Below, piece by piece: positions 34,295 through 46,864 of a stretch of 64,000 nucleotides of DNA. How positions within the stretch are numbered: the first letter of the stretch is position 1; each line of letters begins with the position of its first letter. Origin of the DNA: Eremomyces bilateralis CBS 781.70 (lineage: Eukaryota; Ascomycota; Dothideomycetes; Eremomycetales; Eremomycetaceae); NCBI RefSeq assembly GCF_010015585.1, contig NW_022985069.1:470744-534743 (forward strand). Direction: 5' to 3'. The notes beneath the pieces were generated by a model that searched no databases, was not told where the DNA came from, and saw only the letters and a program-made list of their open reading frames with translations. The position numbers and the translations under genes are program-made.

Positions 34295-35011
34295 CCAGAG
34301 TCATCTACAAGTACCATATTATTATAATAATAAGAATCAATTTAACGTACTATCTGGATCCCTTTCGGGTCTATGAGCACGGCATTCTATCTGGTCTGCC
34401 GCGGGCAAAAGTTTCCCCGTTGCCCTGAGGCTGCGGGTACATAAAATCCCGCCTCCTCCCTTTAGTAGACTATCTCAAACGTTTATCATCTATCCGTACG
34501 AGTCGGTGTTTCCGCCTACGCGGAGAGCTTATTCTGGCACGTCGTGGAGGAGCTGGAACGGTTTCCAGTCCTCTATTACCTCCTCCTCAACTTCCTTGGC
34601 CACCCGGTATTGCTCTAGGCCTCCCGCATCGATCAGCCACCTTGCTGCGTAGCGCACCTTGTCCCTGTCATGCAAACCATGTTATATAGCCTTTCAATCT
34701 CCTCGAACTCCAATTCCGTAAAATGTGCCAGGACCTCGAAGTTACTGACAATTTACGATACCTCTTCTTGCTCCGGTTTCAGGGATGCAATCCAACTTCG
34801 TCGCTTGATAAAAAATACGAACAAGCGGCAAAAGTTTCCCATTTCGAGGAGTTTGGTAAAGCCACCCAGAAAAGTGGCGGAGCTGAACTGGAACAGTGAC
34901 GATGGTTGCGGGATATAAAGGCGAGCAAAGTCCTGCGCTCGTGAAAAGGTGAAAGACCAAACGCGAAACAGCAAAAACGAAATATCAACAAGACGTTCGA
35001 GAAATATCAGA
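34295..35011. other. Intergenic region with a coding-like fragment
   Basis: The spacer separates the SDR and GFA genes, both on the plus strand. It carries a minus-strand coding-like fragment at 34529-34740 (listed separately). Nothing else was recognised. Confidence 0.5.
34529..34740 (-). pseudogene. Coding-like fragment, possible gene relic
   Basis: On the minus strand two adjacent open pieces read protein-like sequence: FEVLAHFTELEFEEIERLYNM (34740-34678) and, in another frame, DKVRYAARWLIDAGG followed by an acidic helix ending FQLLHDVPE and a stop (34663-34529). The break between them is too short for an intron. The family is not recognised. It could be the 3' end of a decayed gene or an unusual exon pair. 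Confidence 0.3.
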
Positions 35012-35507
35012 ATGGCTAACCTCACCGGATCCTGTGCCTGCGGCACCGTAAAGTACGAAGTCACCTCCCCGCCCCTCAAGCACGTCTATAACCCTTTCGC
35101 CTCCCCCCCAGGCCTAACCAACACCTAACCCCCCCGCCCAGGCCATCTGCCACTGCGTCCAATGCCGCAAAGCCACCGGCAGCGCCTTCAGCACGAACAC
35201 CGTCGTCCCCCGCCCGGCCTTCCAGCTAATCGCCGGCGTGCCCAACACCCAAACGTATACTTTCATCCAGGCGGAAAGCAGCATCCCGTTCACGCTCCGC
35301 TTCTGCACGACCTGCGGATCGACGGTGGTGAAGGTATCGGAGCACGAGAGCTTTCGGGACGTGGCGTTGGTGGCGGCGGGGACAGCGGATGTGGGATTCG
35401 ATACGCTGAAGGCGGATACGGAGTTCTGGACGGTGCATCGGGCGGGGTGGTTAGGGGCGGTGGAGGGGGCGGTGGAGGGGGCGGAGCAGGCGGAGGGGTT
35501 TGAGTGA
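35012..35507 (+). CDS. GFA-domain (CENP-V/glutathione-dependent formaldehyde-activating) zinc protein
   Basis: Two exons (35012-35083 and 35142-35507; intron 58 nt) give 145 aa, full length for a single GFA domain. Zinc ligands are visible in order: SCACGTVKY, CHCVQCRK and FCTTCG. The family is usually linked to glutathione adducts, but most fungal members have no known substrate. The start is fixed by MANLTGSCACG, the canonical domain start. The coding strand switches from C-rich to G-rich at about 35320. Confidence 0.92.
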
Positions 35508-36265
35508 TGGGGTTGGGAAGGGGTTGGGAAAGGGGCTCGTTGCAGTTTGCCGGGCAGAAGTATGATGCTTCCACCGTCGATACCACAGTTTGCTGTGACG
35601 TTGGCAAGCCAAGATTCAGCCTCTACACGTATTGCCGTCGATGATAATTCGTGCCTTTGCTACATGCGTAGAAGGATGGGAATGGGCTAGCATCCAGCGT
35701 CGGATTCTCGTATAAATAATCGAATATAGTAGTAGAGCAGACCAATCATAGTGAATTGGCACTAGCTGAAATTCTGTCCAGCCTCCGAAGATGAACTCCT
35801 ATTACGGTGTATTTCAGGTGCGCCCCTCGCTCGTAGGAATGCGTCTGTCTCGGCAGAGCGCGCCTAACGATCTAGGCTACACGGATGGCTTGTCACTGAC
35901 GACGATATGCGAAAGAGTCATAGAAGGCTGGCTGGTCGGAACACGACACATCAAACCCCGGCCCAAACGCGGCGCAAGGAGTCGGGTAGACATATCAAGT
36001 CAGTGATTTTAGTTCACTACTGCTATAGAGTTCATTTGTGGCCTGCGACCGCTTCCCATAAACGAATATTGCACCATCGCTAAACGTTGCTTCCAGGCCG
36101 TTGACCGCCCGTCCCCGAACGATCGTAACAATAACCGAAAACCATCAATCCGCCATGTCATGCTGCTGAATACTGAAAACGCCCTCTTATCATCATGAGA
36201 GCTGTCTGCTCCGTCCGTCGTGATCGTCCTTGCAAGAAAATCGATTCAACGCCAACCACCCCCCT
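35508..36265. other. Convergent intergenic spacer
   Basis: The spacer lies between the GFA gene and the RING-finger gene (3' to 3'). Nothing was recognised. Confidence 0.45.
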
Positions 36266-39200
36266 CTAACGACTTCGCTCACCCCGTGCGGCCGTCGACG
36301 CCACGTTCTCCCTCGCCAGCTGCTGCCCGAAATTCTCCGCCACGCCCGGAAGCCCGACTCCGCTTCGCGGCCGCAGTCCCTGGATCCCTGCATTTGTGTG
36401 CGTGCTCCCCTCTCCTGTCGCAGCCTGAGGTCGTTCGGTTCGCCGAGGGGGCACAAACGGTGCCGCCGGCCCGGAAACCGCTCGCTGTCGCGCGATGTTG
36501 GCGCTTGACGCCGCATTGCTGAATGTGATCGGGTTGAATGCGGTGCCGAGTGGCGCGGCTGAGGATCGTGCACTGGATGGACCAGAGGAGACGCTGATGG
36601 CGTCGGAACCGTGGACTCGGCGAGGGGTTGACCCTTGGAGGAGTTCACGCTCGCGACGACGGACGAGTTCGCTTGCGCGGCGGCGACGCTCGGCGTCGTC
36701 GAGGACACCGTTGAGAGGGGTGATGGGAGGCATGTTAGTGACCTGGTCGACAGCGGCGCGAAGCAGTCGGGTTGATGGCTGCGGCATCAAGCGAGCTTGG
36801 GAGGGTTGAGGTCGGAGGTTGGCGCGAGATGCCTGTGGGCGTGCGGAACTTGGGCTATGTTGGCTGGAACTGGATGGTGCCACAGACGCTCGTGGGGTTC
36901 GGGATCGGTCAGGTCCAGACGCGGTGTCGTGATCTCGCATCGAAGACTGAGAGGGCGGGGTGCGCATCGTGCGGGTCGAAGTTCGAGGTCGGATCGTCGC
37001 TGTTGAAGTTTGCTCGCGAAGTCGTTGGCTGGATTGGCGGGGTCGAACGTTGGTTTGGAGACGCGGTGCGAACGGGTTGTGACTTTGCTGCATGGTTCGA
37101 ACAGCGGAGTTCAGACTTTGTTGCACGGATCGAGCCGCGAAGTTCAGACCTGGGCCCATAAAAGGGCTTTGATACGGAGCATTGACGGGTGCAGTTGGCC
37201 GTCGGCCTGTGGCAGAAGGAGGCCGCGAATTCTGACGGCTCATCGGACGGACAATTGCGTCTGGAATTGTTGCGCCGCTCGCTATTGGATTCGACGCTGC
37301 ACGAATATTGGGCCGTGAATCCCTTGGATCCGGATCCACAGAACCTCGTCCATCAATGTAGATGCCGTTTCCGGAATTCCCCAAATGCGCAGATGAAGCC
37401 GGGACAAATGACGGTGTGAAGCCGTCAGTCTGCGCAGCTGCTGCCATAAGCCTATTGTTGGAGGCTCTTCTGCCAATCCCTGGCGTTCGGCGACGGTCTG
37501 GAGAAGCTTGCTCAACAGGGTACGCAGGATGTTGTGCATATGCAGAATTCGTATGTCCGTTCATAGTATTTGCTGCGTTTCGCCTGTTTCGATTCGATGT
37601 CCCCGGGCGGTGAATTGGGGTTGATCCACGTAACAGCTCCAACTGGGCAAAGACGTCGTCCTCCCTCTCCATAGACACGTTTCTCTCAAAATTCTGATGT
37701 TCCGCAAACATAAAGCTAATTCGTGGGTCGTAGTCGCGTCGTTGTCTCGTACGTCGGCGGCCTTGGTGTCGTGCAATCGATTCATCGGATGAGCCGTCCG
37801 AGACGCCATCCAGCCCATCTCCGAGGACTTGTTGCACTCCAACGGATGGTCGTGATATGGACGCCCCCAACCTAGCATTTGATGCGCGTCTAACATCTCC
37901 CATAGTGCTATCGCCATCTCGATCAATATCGGAATCATCGTCGTCTGCCTCTCCTTCGTAGTTTATGGATGAGACAGAAAGTACGGAACTCCTTCTCCGG
38001 AGTCCTCGGGAACCGTCCGGGAAGCGGGTCGTCCGAGGTCGTGGGGATGAGGTGGAAGCCGCGTTATATGTGTCTGCAGTAGGTGTTAGAGATCCTGAGT
38101 TTCGGTTCCGCAAAGCGTGGTTCGTGTTCGTCTCTAACCCGACCGTCGTCCTTCCCCCATCACTGTCCTCATCATACTCTCCACCCCCTTCTTCCACCCC
38201 AGCAGAAGCACCCTGATCCAATGGTGACCAGCCTCGATTCCGGAGAGCCTGATGGAATAAATGGTTTTCCGGATCCATGTTTGAAGAAGGCACATTGCGG
38301 TTGCGGTTCAAACGGGCCTGCACCCTGGTCTGTCGTCGTCGAATGTGTGAGATAGGGCTCTCGTCTTCGTCGTCTTCATCGGATTCCTCATCAAGAGAGG
38401 TCGACCTTGACGTTGACGGTCCCCTAGGTTCCGGCGAATCAGAGACTATCACTATGGCCCGCCTTGGGTGGTTTGGCCGTTGCTCCGGTTGAGGAGTCCC
38501 ACTGGCGCCGGTGGATGAGCTCGTCTGCGAAGCAAGTTCGATGTTATCGTCATCGAGGAAGTCGGCCATAGAGGAGTCTTCTTCATCCTCATCTTCGTCC
38601 TCATCCTCTTCTTCGACGGTGTCCATATCTATCTCATCGGACATGAGACTCGCAGTGTTCGATCGGCGTCGACTTCCGGCAGCGCTGTGGGCAGCGAGTG
38701 GTCGCATTCGTCGGATTCCCTGAGGCGAAGGGGGGCCGCCGCGTCTGTTCATCCATTGCTGAATGTAGTTATTGCCGTCGTAGTCTCCAAATTCGGCCGA
38801 GGCCAGGTGCTCGTGGGCCATTACGGCGATAATATCGGAATCCAGATCATTGTCCGTCATGTCGAGGTCGTGGTCTAAGTCGTCGGCGTCAACATCATCC
38901 GTTCGTGCATCATCATCGCTAAATCCTCGGAGTGACCCGCCCCACACATCACGAAAGACCGCGGAGTCTGAATCGCCTGTCTCGATGTCCCAGTCGTTCC
39001 AGTCACAGTGCGAGCACATTCCCTGAACTACCTCATGGTGGCAGGCCGGGCACCTGTCCACATTGTCTTCATCGTCATGATATGCATCGGTACCGAACCG
39101 TCGCTTAAAGGCCCCCTTGAAGAGGCCGCCGTGCTGAGGGTTGGTATTGTTCTTATCCTTCTGCACCGCTTCGGCTTCTTCTTTCTGCCATCTTTCGTGT

Positions 39201-39797
39201 TCATCTTTCTCCGACGAAGGGAGGAGCTCGGTCCGGGAAATCATGACTGTAATCAGCTCTTTGAGGAGGTAGGCTGGGGCCGGCATCTCGTGGACCGCGG
39301 CGCGGCAGTCTGGACAGGTTTTGTTGTGTTTATTGTTGGAAAACCACGTGCAAAGGCAACTGTAGCAGAACGTGTGGCCGCATGAGATGATGTAGGGTTC
39401 GTAGAGAAGCCGGGCACAGATCTTGCAGGAGGCGATGCTTCGAATGGACTCCATGTCCGATTTCAGCGAGCTCAGCAGCTGTAACGGGATTAGGATTATA
39501 TCGTTCAAGTGACGCATGGAAGCTTACCTCTTCATTCTTCTTCGCGGCAGCCATGATGATGCTCTCACTGGATTGTGTCTTAGACGAAGATGCCAAGGAA
39601 CCATCAGAAGAGCGTGGCAGCTTCAGCCCCTCCTGTGAATTCTTGGAGTACCTCCGGCTCCTATCGCTCGCGAGAGAGGTAGATGATGCCGAGGCCACAT
39701 GATTCGGGATATTCGGTGAATTTTGGGAGCGACGAGAGGGTGGTTTTTCACGAGCACGCGAGGCGTTTGACGGAGACGCCTGCCCAACAGCCTCCAT
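36266..39797 (-). CDS. Large RING-finger protein (probable E3 ubiquitin ligase)
   Basis: Two exons (39797-39528 and 39478-36266; intron 49 nt) give 1160 aa. After a Ser/Arg-rich N-terminus a C3HC4 RING is complete: CKIC, then CGHTFCYSCLCTWF, then CPDC (residues about 103-145). A small zinc-ribbon-like pair (CPACHHEVVQGMCSHC) follows near 215-230. The remaining 900 residues are low-complexity, with long acidic runs (EEEDEDEDEDEED) and Ser/Arg/Pro/Gln-rich disorder. The architecture (N-terminal RING, acidic middle) recalls yeast Psh1, the E3 for the centromeric histone Cse4, but that link is inference. The protein is nuclear if so. Confidence 0.88.
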
Positions 39798-40509
39798 CTC
39801 GGCAGGATCTCGCAGGTGGAGTGTTGCTACTCCTCATTCCAGGGGATCACGGGTTGAAATTAGGGAAGATTGAATATGAGGATTGGAAGAGGATGAGAGA
39901 GAGATTCATGGAGCTTTTGGAAGAGAAGAGCAGTGATGAGTGTGAGATCACTGAGTGAAGTGCAGGTGTTGTAACGTGAAGTCAGAAGTGGTGGGTGGGT
40001 AAAAGTGGGACGTCTAAGTCGGGGTCGATCCTGACAAGCACGCTACTCCTGATTAGGTATTAGCTTCGTTTTTCACCTTCTCGGGCAGTTGGGCTCCAGC
40101 CCTCAGCTAACGCCATCCTTCGCACTGACAACGCCAGTCGAACAATGGATTACGCTATGGCGGCTATGCTGGATCATCGCTGGACTAATACATTCTATCA
40201 TCCATGAGCCTTGTACTTAGATTTGACCTCAACTCATGGGAGTCACAGACTCGCAGTTGGCACGATATCGGAACTCGGGTGCAGAGGGGATGTGAATTAA
40301 TTTATTGACAGGCCGTTTATCCATATTCTCTCTCGCTTTTTCCCATTACCGCTTTCTCATAGTACTGCTTTTCCCCGTACCACTGCTTTTTCCCATCCCG
40401 TAACAAGCTCATGCTACATGTAAACGAAAGTCGAAAACTATTTGTGAAAACAAGAATGCCAACCGATCTGCCGCTGCCCATTTTCCGTCTATTATCAGAA
40501 GTCGATCCC
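39798..40509. other. Intergenic region upstream of the RING gene
   Basis: The region holds the RING-gene promoter and the 3' flank of the 2OG-oxygenase gene. No gene was recognised. A near-duplicate CACTGCTTTTTCCC/ACTGCTTTTCCCC string lies near 40362-40395. Confidence 0.4.
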
Positions 40510-41793
40510 TCAGTCCGTACGGGTGCGCTTGGTAGGACGCTCCATGCCCCCTTGGTTCACATCGACGACGACATCCGGAATATTCATCTCCTCAATGTAC
40601 CCCGACGCAATCATATCTTCATCCACCATCTCGCTGTTCATGTGAGCGAGGAACTTGGTCTGCTCCTTCAAGAAGGCCTTGAAATCGGACGTTGCGAACT
40701 TCTTGCCCGCTCGTTGCCGGCGCTCCATTTCTCGAAGCTTGGCGCGGATGCGGTCCTCCATGATTTGGAGACGGTATTCGGCGAACTGGTGGTAGAGCAT
40801 TGACACGTCGGAGATCTGGCGGACGGTGTTCAAGACGGTAGCGTCGGCAGCGAAAGGATCCTTGGGTCGGAAGGAGGTCACGGAGGTGATGCGCTCCCGG
40901 GTACCAAGAGCTCGGAGAGCCTGGTGGGTGATGTAGCGGCCTTGGAGGATGATAGCAGAGCCCTTGGATATTTCAGCGGCAAGTTCGGAAATGAACAGCA
41001 TTGGATCATGCGAACTTACCATGCCGGGTCCGCGAACGCGGATGACAGTGCCGTCAGGCTTTTGAATCGCAGTCTCTCCTCCGACCATGTTGGTGCAGTC
41101 AGACAACATCAAGACACAGACGAAAGGGTAGCTGTCCCGGTGCCATCCGACCACCGGCTTATCGTCCTCCCATGGGCAGCCGGAAATGCCTTCATCCGAG
41201 GCGAAGAAGCATTTCTGAGCATTGATCATGTCGATCTCCTGTTGAACTTGCTTCTTGCTCTTGACGGCAAAGTTGATATGGCCAATCTCGTAGTCAACCA
41301 CAACAGTGAGCTCCACCCCTGCGATCTTGGACATGATGGCGAGGGTCTTTGGGTGAGTCCAAGCGTCATAGGTGAAGGGAGCAAAGCTACATGGGTCAGA
41401 AAGAGTCTCTGGCAGAGGATGGATGGCTTACCGGCCAGCATAACCTCGAAGCTGGGATGCTGCAATATTGCTGCGGAATTGGCAAGTCTCATTGACTTCC
41501 TTCTTGAAGATCTCCTGTCGCATCTGATCGACCGCCTCCTTGGTGAAGAGTTGGAAAGGTTGGCTCATCGCCACTGGGGACACGCCGGTGTCTTCGGGAT
41601 AGCCGATGTCCTTCATGGTCAAGATCTCGGGAGCCTCCTTGAAAGCAAGGTGCTTATCCGGATCGAAACTCTCGACAGCGCCTGCATTGGTTTCAGGGTG
41701 AGGCTTTTCTGTACACTTCACAATGATATGGTCGCAGGCCGCCTGAGTAGCACACCCTGTGGCAGAGTCGGGCATAGCTGGCGAGGCCAGCAT
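40510..41793 (-). CDS. 2-oxoglutarate/Fe(II)-dependent oxygenase-like protein
   Basis: Two exons (41793-41432 and 41386-40510; intron 45 nt) give 412 aa. A Met at 41775 is an alternative start. The jelly-roll metal site is visible as GWHRDSYPF (HxD), the distal His in GRYITHQAL and the 2OG-binding Arg in ITSVTSFRP. GGETAIQKPDG lies between them. The C-terminal 110 residues form a charged helical region ending in a basic cluster (RPTKRTRTD) that may be a nuclear signal. The substrate is unknown; fungal members are annotated only as Fe2OG-dioxygenase-domain proteins. Confidence 0.82.
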
Positions 41794-44093
41794 GATGAAT
41801 TGGGTGGAATTAGGTGAGTCTCGGACAAAGCGAGGTTACAGAACAAATGACAAAAGTCTTCTGGCAAGATGTTTGATTAGGATCGTGGTTCAGGTCGAGA
41901 GGTAAAATGAAGGTTGATCAAGTCAAAAGGTCTGAAGAGCAGAAATATCGATTTTTAGTGGGATATCGACAAGAAGGAGCATGGACTGGTAATTATCAGA
42001 GGCCCCGAACACATGCAGGAATTCTGGTGAATTGAATTCTCAACCTCACCGCATCCAGCCCACAAGCGGAATAGGAATCCGATATTAAGCGTCCTGCTGG
42101 CAGAAACGGCAAACCCTTTCACAAAGAGGGAGGGGAGACAAATAGACCCGAGATGAGGTAGGTTCACAAAGAACTAGATCTCATAGACCTCAAGAGATTG
42201 TACGTGCAATAACAGTATATACGGACACATTCACACGAATGAACAAGAATGTGGTGATTAAAATTTGTTCCCAATGTTATCAAGGCAGACGGTAAAGGTA
42301 GGGTCAATTGTGTGCTCATGGAATGCGAACGAGGCCTTTTATACTGCAGGATAGTCCAACCCCATGCATTCTATATACTGAAATGGCAATATCTCCAACG
42401 CCAGTCCCCAACTGCACTATATTCAAGGCGTCCTACCTCCGTGCCAATCACATCTTGCCGGTTTCTGAAACTTAGAACGGACTGGTAGCTCCACTGCCCA
42501 GCTGACATCAATGCCGACATCGTGAGTAGTCAGTGCTATCTGGTCACGATGGCAAGGAGCAAGTCCATCGCAAGGGGGATTGTTCGCCAGACAATGAACA
42601 AGAACATCCATCGATTTTTACCAACTGTAAATACCCGTTTGAGGCTTTGATCGCACTGGCATATTATCTTATCGCCAACCTGATACTGGATTCTGGATAG
42701 GGACTGATACCAGAAATGATTCTATCCAACATGCCATGCAACCGAGGCTTCATCGGGTGACTGATACCATACTTCCCATCATGGACACAATGTGGTTTCC
42801 TCTTCTCTTTTTCCTAATCCAAAGGAATTGTCTTCCTGATCTCGCAAGCTCGACATGCATTGTCACAACGGCATTGTGAGCCCCTGCAGGATACGGCAAC
42901 CGCCGGCAATTTGGGGTCCAGTGGTTCAATGCTAGATTGGTCGGGGATGCTAGTGATGATACTGGGAACCAGAATACCCAATTGGGTTATGGAATTTGAG
43001 GACGAAGATAGGCGATTAGAGCTCGGATTTCGCATCCATTGTAGGATCCATCCAACGGTGGGAGGGAAATGTCACCAGTTCCCTATTTAGACCATCAGCT
43101 AATGCAATATCAATAACCATCATTATCAAAAGTGGAGGCAACATCGAAGTCTTCGAGCCCATCAGTGTGGAGGCGATTTGAATCTAGAAAGGTTGGGCAT
43201 TGAGTTTATGTCTCGGTCTATGGACTTCGTTTCCTGATCGAGGAGAGCGCAGGGCGACCCCGGCGGAACATTGTGATATCCCCTCCACACCTCAGTTGAA
43301 TTATCGTCAACTGTTGTCGTGTCGGCCCCAGCGAGTTCAGTCATCGTGGACCGATTTGGTCCAGAGCATCAACGAGCAGTGCTACCCCGCCGGGGCCCTG
43401 AATTCTTGAACGTAACCAGAAGCATAGCATCACAAGTTGAGACCGCGATATGCGAGGTGATGAAGGGGTTCAGCCTCCCAATGCATTTGCGAAATAGAAC
43501 ACGGTCGAGAATTGTCCTTGCCGCGACGCATGCCGTTCGTGAGGATCTCGAGTCGGCTCAGCGTCGTGGACTCCAGGTGTTGATGGAGGTTAGCTTCGGT
43601 GCATGATAAGGTTTCAAATCACAGCTACCGGTACCCAGCCAACGGCATCATGACTGAATAACCGTACGATTTTAAGCACGACTGCAACGAACACGTGGAT
43701 CTCTATAACATGTAAAGCATGCAATCTATCACCTGGAGCGAGTTAGTGGACAGGCATTGGGTAACCCTTCATCGCGTCCTCCGACGAATCGGAATCAGCG
43801 CCACGATGCGAGATCCAGGGTCTACTCCATCTAGAACGACGGTATCCCGTTCTCGAGTCGCTAGGGCGCCCGATATCTTCGACATCCAACACTGAAGTTG
43901 AGTTGAAGTTGACGTTGTGACAGTAACCAGGAGTCCAGGAACGGGGAACCTTGGCACGGACGCGGTCTCGTGAAACATTTTTCCGAGCTTGAACCGGCCG
44001 CAACATGTGGCGTCGGATTTGATCAACGAACGCCTCGATAACTCTGCGCTTTGTATTCATCCCACGGACAGAGAGATATGTGGCGATAGCAAT
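41794..44093. other. Long gene-free interval
   Basis: This 2.3-kb stretch lies between the 2OG-oxygenase and COX23 starts. Several short open frames were seen. A minus-strand one (about 43059-42814) ends in a Cys-rich peptide SCRGSQCRCDNACRAC. A plus-strand one at about 43319-43606 encodes 95 aa with no recognisable motif. Neither shows a family or clear introns, so none is called as a gene. Confidence 0.4.
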
Positions 44094-44593
44094 ATGGCGT
44101 CTCAACCGGGTGAGTCGGCATGGACCGAAGAAACGGCGAAGAAGTTTGAATCGTACGTTGCCTCGTCCAACAGTCAAACAGCTGCAACGGGCGACCCTCA
44201 TGTCAACCGGAAATCTGATACTGACCTGTTCTGGATTATCGTAGAAAGCAGCTGAGCAAGTACATGGATCCATGTCAAGAAGCTGCCAACCGCAGTTTAA
44301 AATGCCTGGCGAGGAACGGAGGCGAAAAGGAGATGTGCAACGACTACTTCCTGTAAGTTGTTTTGCTATTTCTCTACGTCCCCTTATTAAGCAGATATTA
44401 CTACCTTGGCAATGATGGGCCTCTACACAGTACACACTTGTGCATCTTGACTGACGAGTTTCGATAGAGCATACCGTGACTGCAAGAAGCAGTGGGTTCG
44501 TAACGTCCATGGATAGCTTTTGCACCCGTTCAGATACTGACAGTCACACAGCTTGAGGACAGGAACAAGAACAAGAAGGGCTTTTTCGGATGA
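44094..44593 (+). CDS. cox23: COX23-like twin CX9C mitochondrial protein
   Basis: Four small exons (44094-44152, 44245-44352, 44468-44495, 44552-44593; introns 92, 115 and 56 nt) give 78 aa. The twin CX9C pair is complete after splicing: C-QEAANRSLK-C and C-NDYFLAYRD-C, followed by KKQWLEDRNKNKKGFFG. This coiled-coil-helix-coiled-coil-helix fold is oxidised by Mia40 in the intermembrane space. Cox23 supports cytochrome oxidase assembly and copper handling. Exon 3 is only 28 nt. The gene is easy to miss because no exon exceeds 108 nt. Confidence 0.92.
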
Positions 44594-44833
44594 AAGCCGA
44601 AATCAGAGAACAGATCTGGACCTGGCAAAGGAGATGAGCTAGGCAAAATCACACTTCCACAATTACTTCAATGTATACTAGCAACCCAATCGTAAGATCT
44701 ACACGGATCCGAGTAATTTCTAGTGCCTAAGGATGACTAGAGAGCATGAATTGTCTTGCGGGATCGAGTACACATGCTATCTATAAGCTCGTGCGCCGGG
44801 TATATGCAGATCCTATGAACTCCATGCCCAAAT

Positions 44834-46593
44834 TTACATCCGCTCGCGTCTCCGAGGAGCGCTCTTGATGATGTTATCGACCCTCAGTAGGAGCTAAATT
44901 GGTCAGTTAGTTTGTATCCATAAGCGAAAGACTTGAAACAAGGAACTTACCTCCGCCGCTTCCGAAGCGGATGAGACCACCGCACGCTTCAGCTTGTAGC
45001 TCTCAATAACGCCCAGCTCCCGCATATCCGCAATCCCGCCGCCCGGCGAGAACATATCCAACCCGGAGCTCGTCATGCCCGCGTACACCGCCTTCCTCAA
45101 TCGCGCGATCAGATCGCTCGAATCGTACCCCGCATTATCCGCCAGGATCGTCGGCAGCTGCCTCAGCGCCTTCGCAAACGCATCCACCGCCAACGCCTTC
45201 TTCCCCGCCACGTTCTGCGCCGCGTGGTCCACCGCCTTCGCCATCACCATCTCCGCGCTACCGCCGCCGAGCGTCACCCGCGGCTCCTTGACCGTCTGAG
45301 ACAGTACCGCCAGCGCATCGTGCAGTGATCGCTCCGCTTCGTCGAGCAGCTGCTCAGTGGCGCCGCGCAGCACGATCGTGCAGGCGCGCCCGGCGGCGAC
45401 GCCGGAGAAGCGGATCAGGCGGTCTTCGCCGATGATGACTTCGTCGATAAGGTCGCAGTGGCCAAGCTTGACGGCCTCCGGGTGGTCGAAGGTGGAGGTG
45501 ATCTCGCCGCCGGTAACGAGGGCGAGCCGCTCGACGCCGTCGAAGTCAGCGTGCTCGATAGAGGAGATACCGACGTCGGCGAAGAGCTGCTCGGGCCAGT
45601 TGTAAATGAGCTGCCGGTTGACGAAGCAGTTGATGCCGTGGGCCTTGATGCGGTCGACCTTCTGGCGCATCTTTTCTCGTTCGGCCTTCTCGAGCTCGGC
45701 GAGCTTGCCGGTCGAGTCGACCTTGAGTCGGGCACCGAAGATCTTGACCTTGTCAGTGTCCATAGACGTATTCGAAATGAGGATCTTGGCATTCTCGATT
45801 CTCCGTGGCTGGTTGACGCCGAACTTCTTGTCTAGGATGAAGCCTTCCTCGAGGTATGAATCCTTCAGTTTGCCTCCAGCCTTCTTGATGATCTGGATGT
45901 GTGACAGGTCGGTTGAGCCTTTCATTCGTAGCACAGCATCGACGGCCAGGTTTGCAAACTGGTCCCGATCCTGATTCAGTACCTTCGAGCTCAATGTCGT
46001 GCTCCCGATAGCAACCAGGTCTCTCCTGAACTTCTCCGGATCGTTGCTATTGTTGACCGCCGTGCTTTCCAGCGCTTGGAGCGCAGCATGGCTGGCTATT
46101 CTGTACCCTTCGATGATGGTCTGAGGGTGTATCTTCTGGTTCACCAGCTGTTCCGCTCCTCGTAGGAGTTCCGCGGCCAAAACGGCGACTGATGTTGTGC
46201 CGTCACCAACCTCATCGTCCTGGACTTTTGAAATGTTGACGAGAACTTTCGCCGCGGCATTGTCGAGTGCGATGGATTTCAGGATCGTAGCTCCGTCGTT
46301 TGTGACCATGATTTCTCCAGTGGACCTGATAGAGCATGTTAGCTGCCTGCGCACCACCGCCTCGCCTATCGCCGATATCCCAACTTACGCGGACTGTAGG
46401 ATCTTGTCCATGCCTTTGGGCCCCAATGTGCTCTTCACCAGGTCTCCCACAGCAATAGCACCAACGAACGCTGATAGTCGTGCATTCTCTCCCTTCTCCT
46501 CAGTGACATCGTCCGCAAAAATTTGGGTCGGGGGTTGGTAAGCCTAGCGACGTTAATACGATAAACAGCAAGCATATCAAGAACACTCACCAT
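44834..46593 (-). CDS. cct2: CCT2, beta subunit of the cytosolic TCP-1 chaperonin
   Basis: Four exons (46593-46591, 46543-46389, 46325-44951, 44893-44834) give 530 aa. The first coding exon is just the ATG; a 47-nt intron follows and exon 2 begins [26 protein letters not shown]2 is one of eight subunits of the TRiC ring that folds actin and tubulin. Landmarks are [19 protein letters not shown], the ATPase motif [24 protein letters not shown] and the C-terminal [19 protein letters not shown] on the last exon. It is divergent from SAD1. Confidence 0.96.
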
Positions 46594-46864
46594 TTTTACC
46601 AGCTCTGGAGTTGAATAGGTAAGTTTCTGGTAAATTTATTGGAGTTGAGAGCTTCTATTGAAAGTTGAGATGCCGTTGTTCTGATCTGAAAAGTCCCGAA
46701 ATCCAGTGACAGGGAACTCCCCAGCTATAGCTTGATGATCACGAATCGCGTATTTCCACCTCAACCTGAATGAATGCTACAGGAAGGCTGAATTCTCTTA
46801 ATATTGCACTAAATTTCATGAGCTACGAGTCCCCCATTTACTACGCAGAGGTTATCTGATCAAA
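46594..46864. promoter_or_regulatory. Bidirectional promoter CCT2 / SAD1
   Basis: This 271-bp spacer lies between two divergent housekeeping starts. It is AT-rich near both start codons. No specific factor site was recognised. Confidence 0.6.

Noticed and set aside
40924-41817. Plus-strand open frame of nearly 300 codons
   Set aside because: It is antisense to the 2OG-oxygenase gene, whose motifs and intron are clear. It arises from the codon bias of the true strand.
43743-44525. Minus-strand open frame of 260 codons
   Set aside because: It overlaps COX23, whose twin CX9C motif and three introns are convincing, and its own translation shows no family features.
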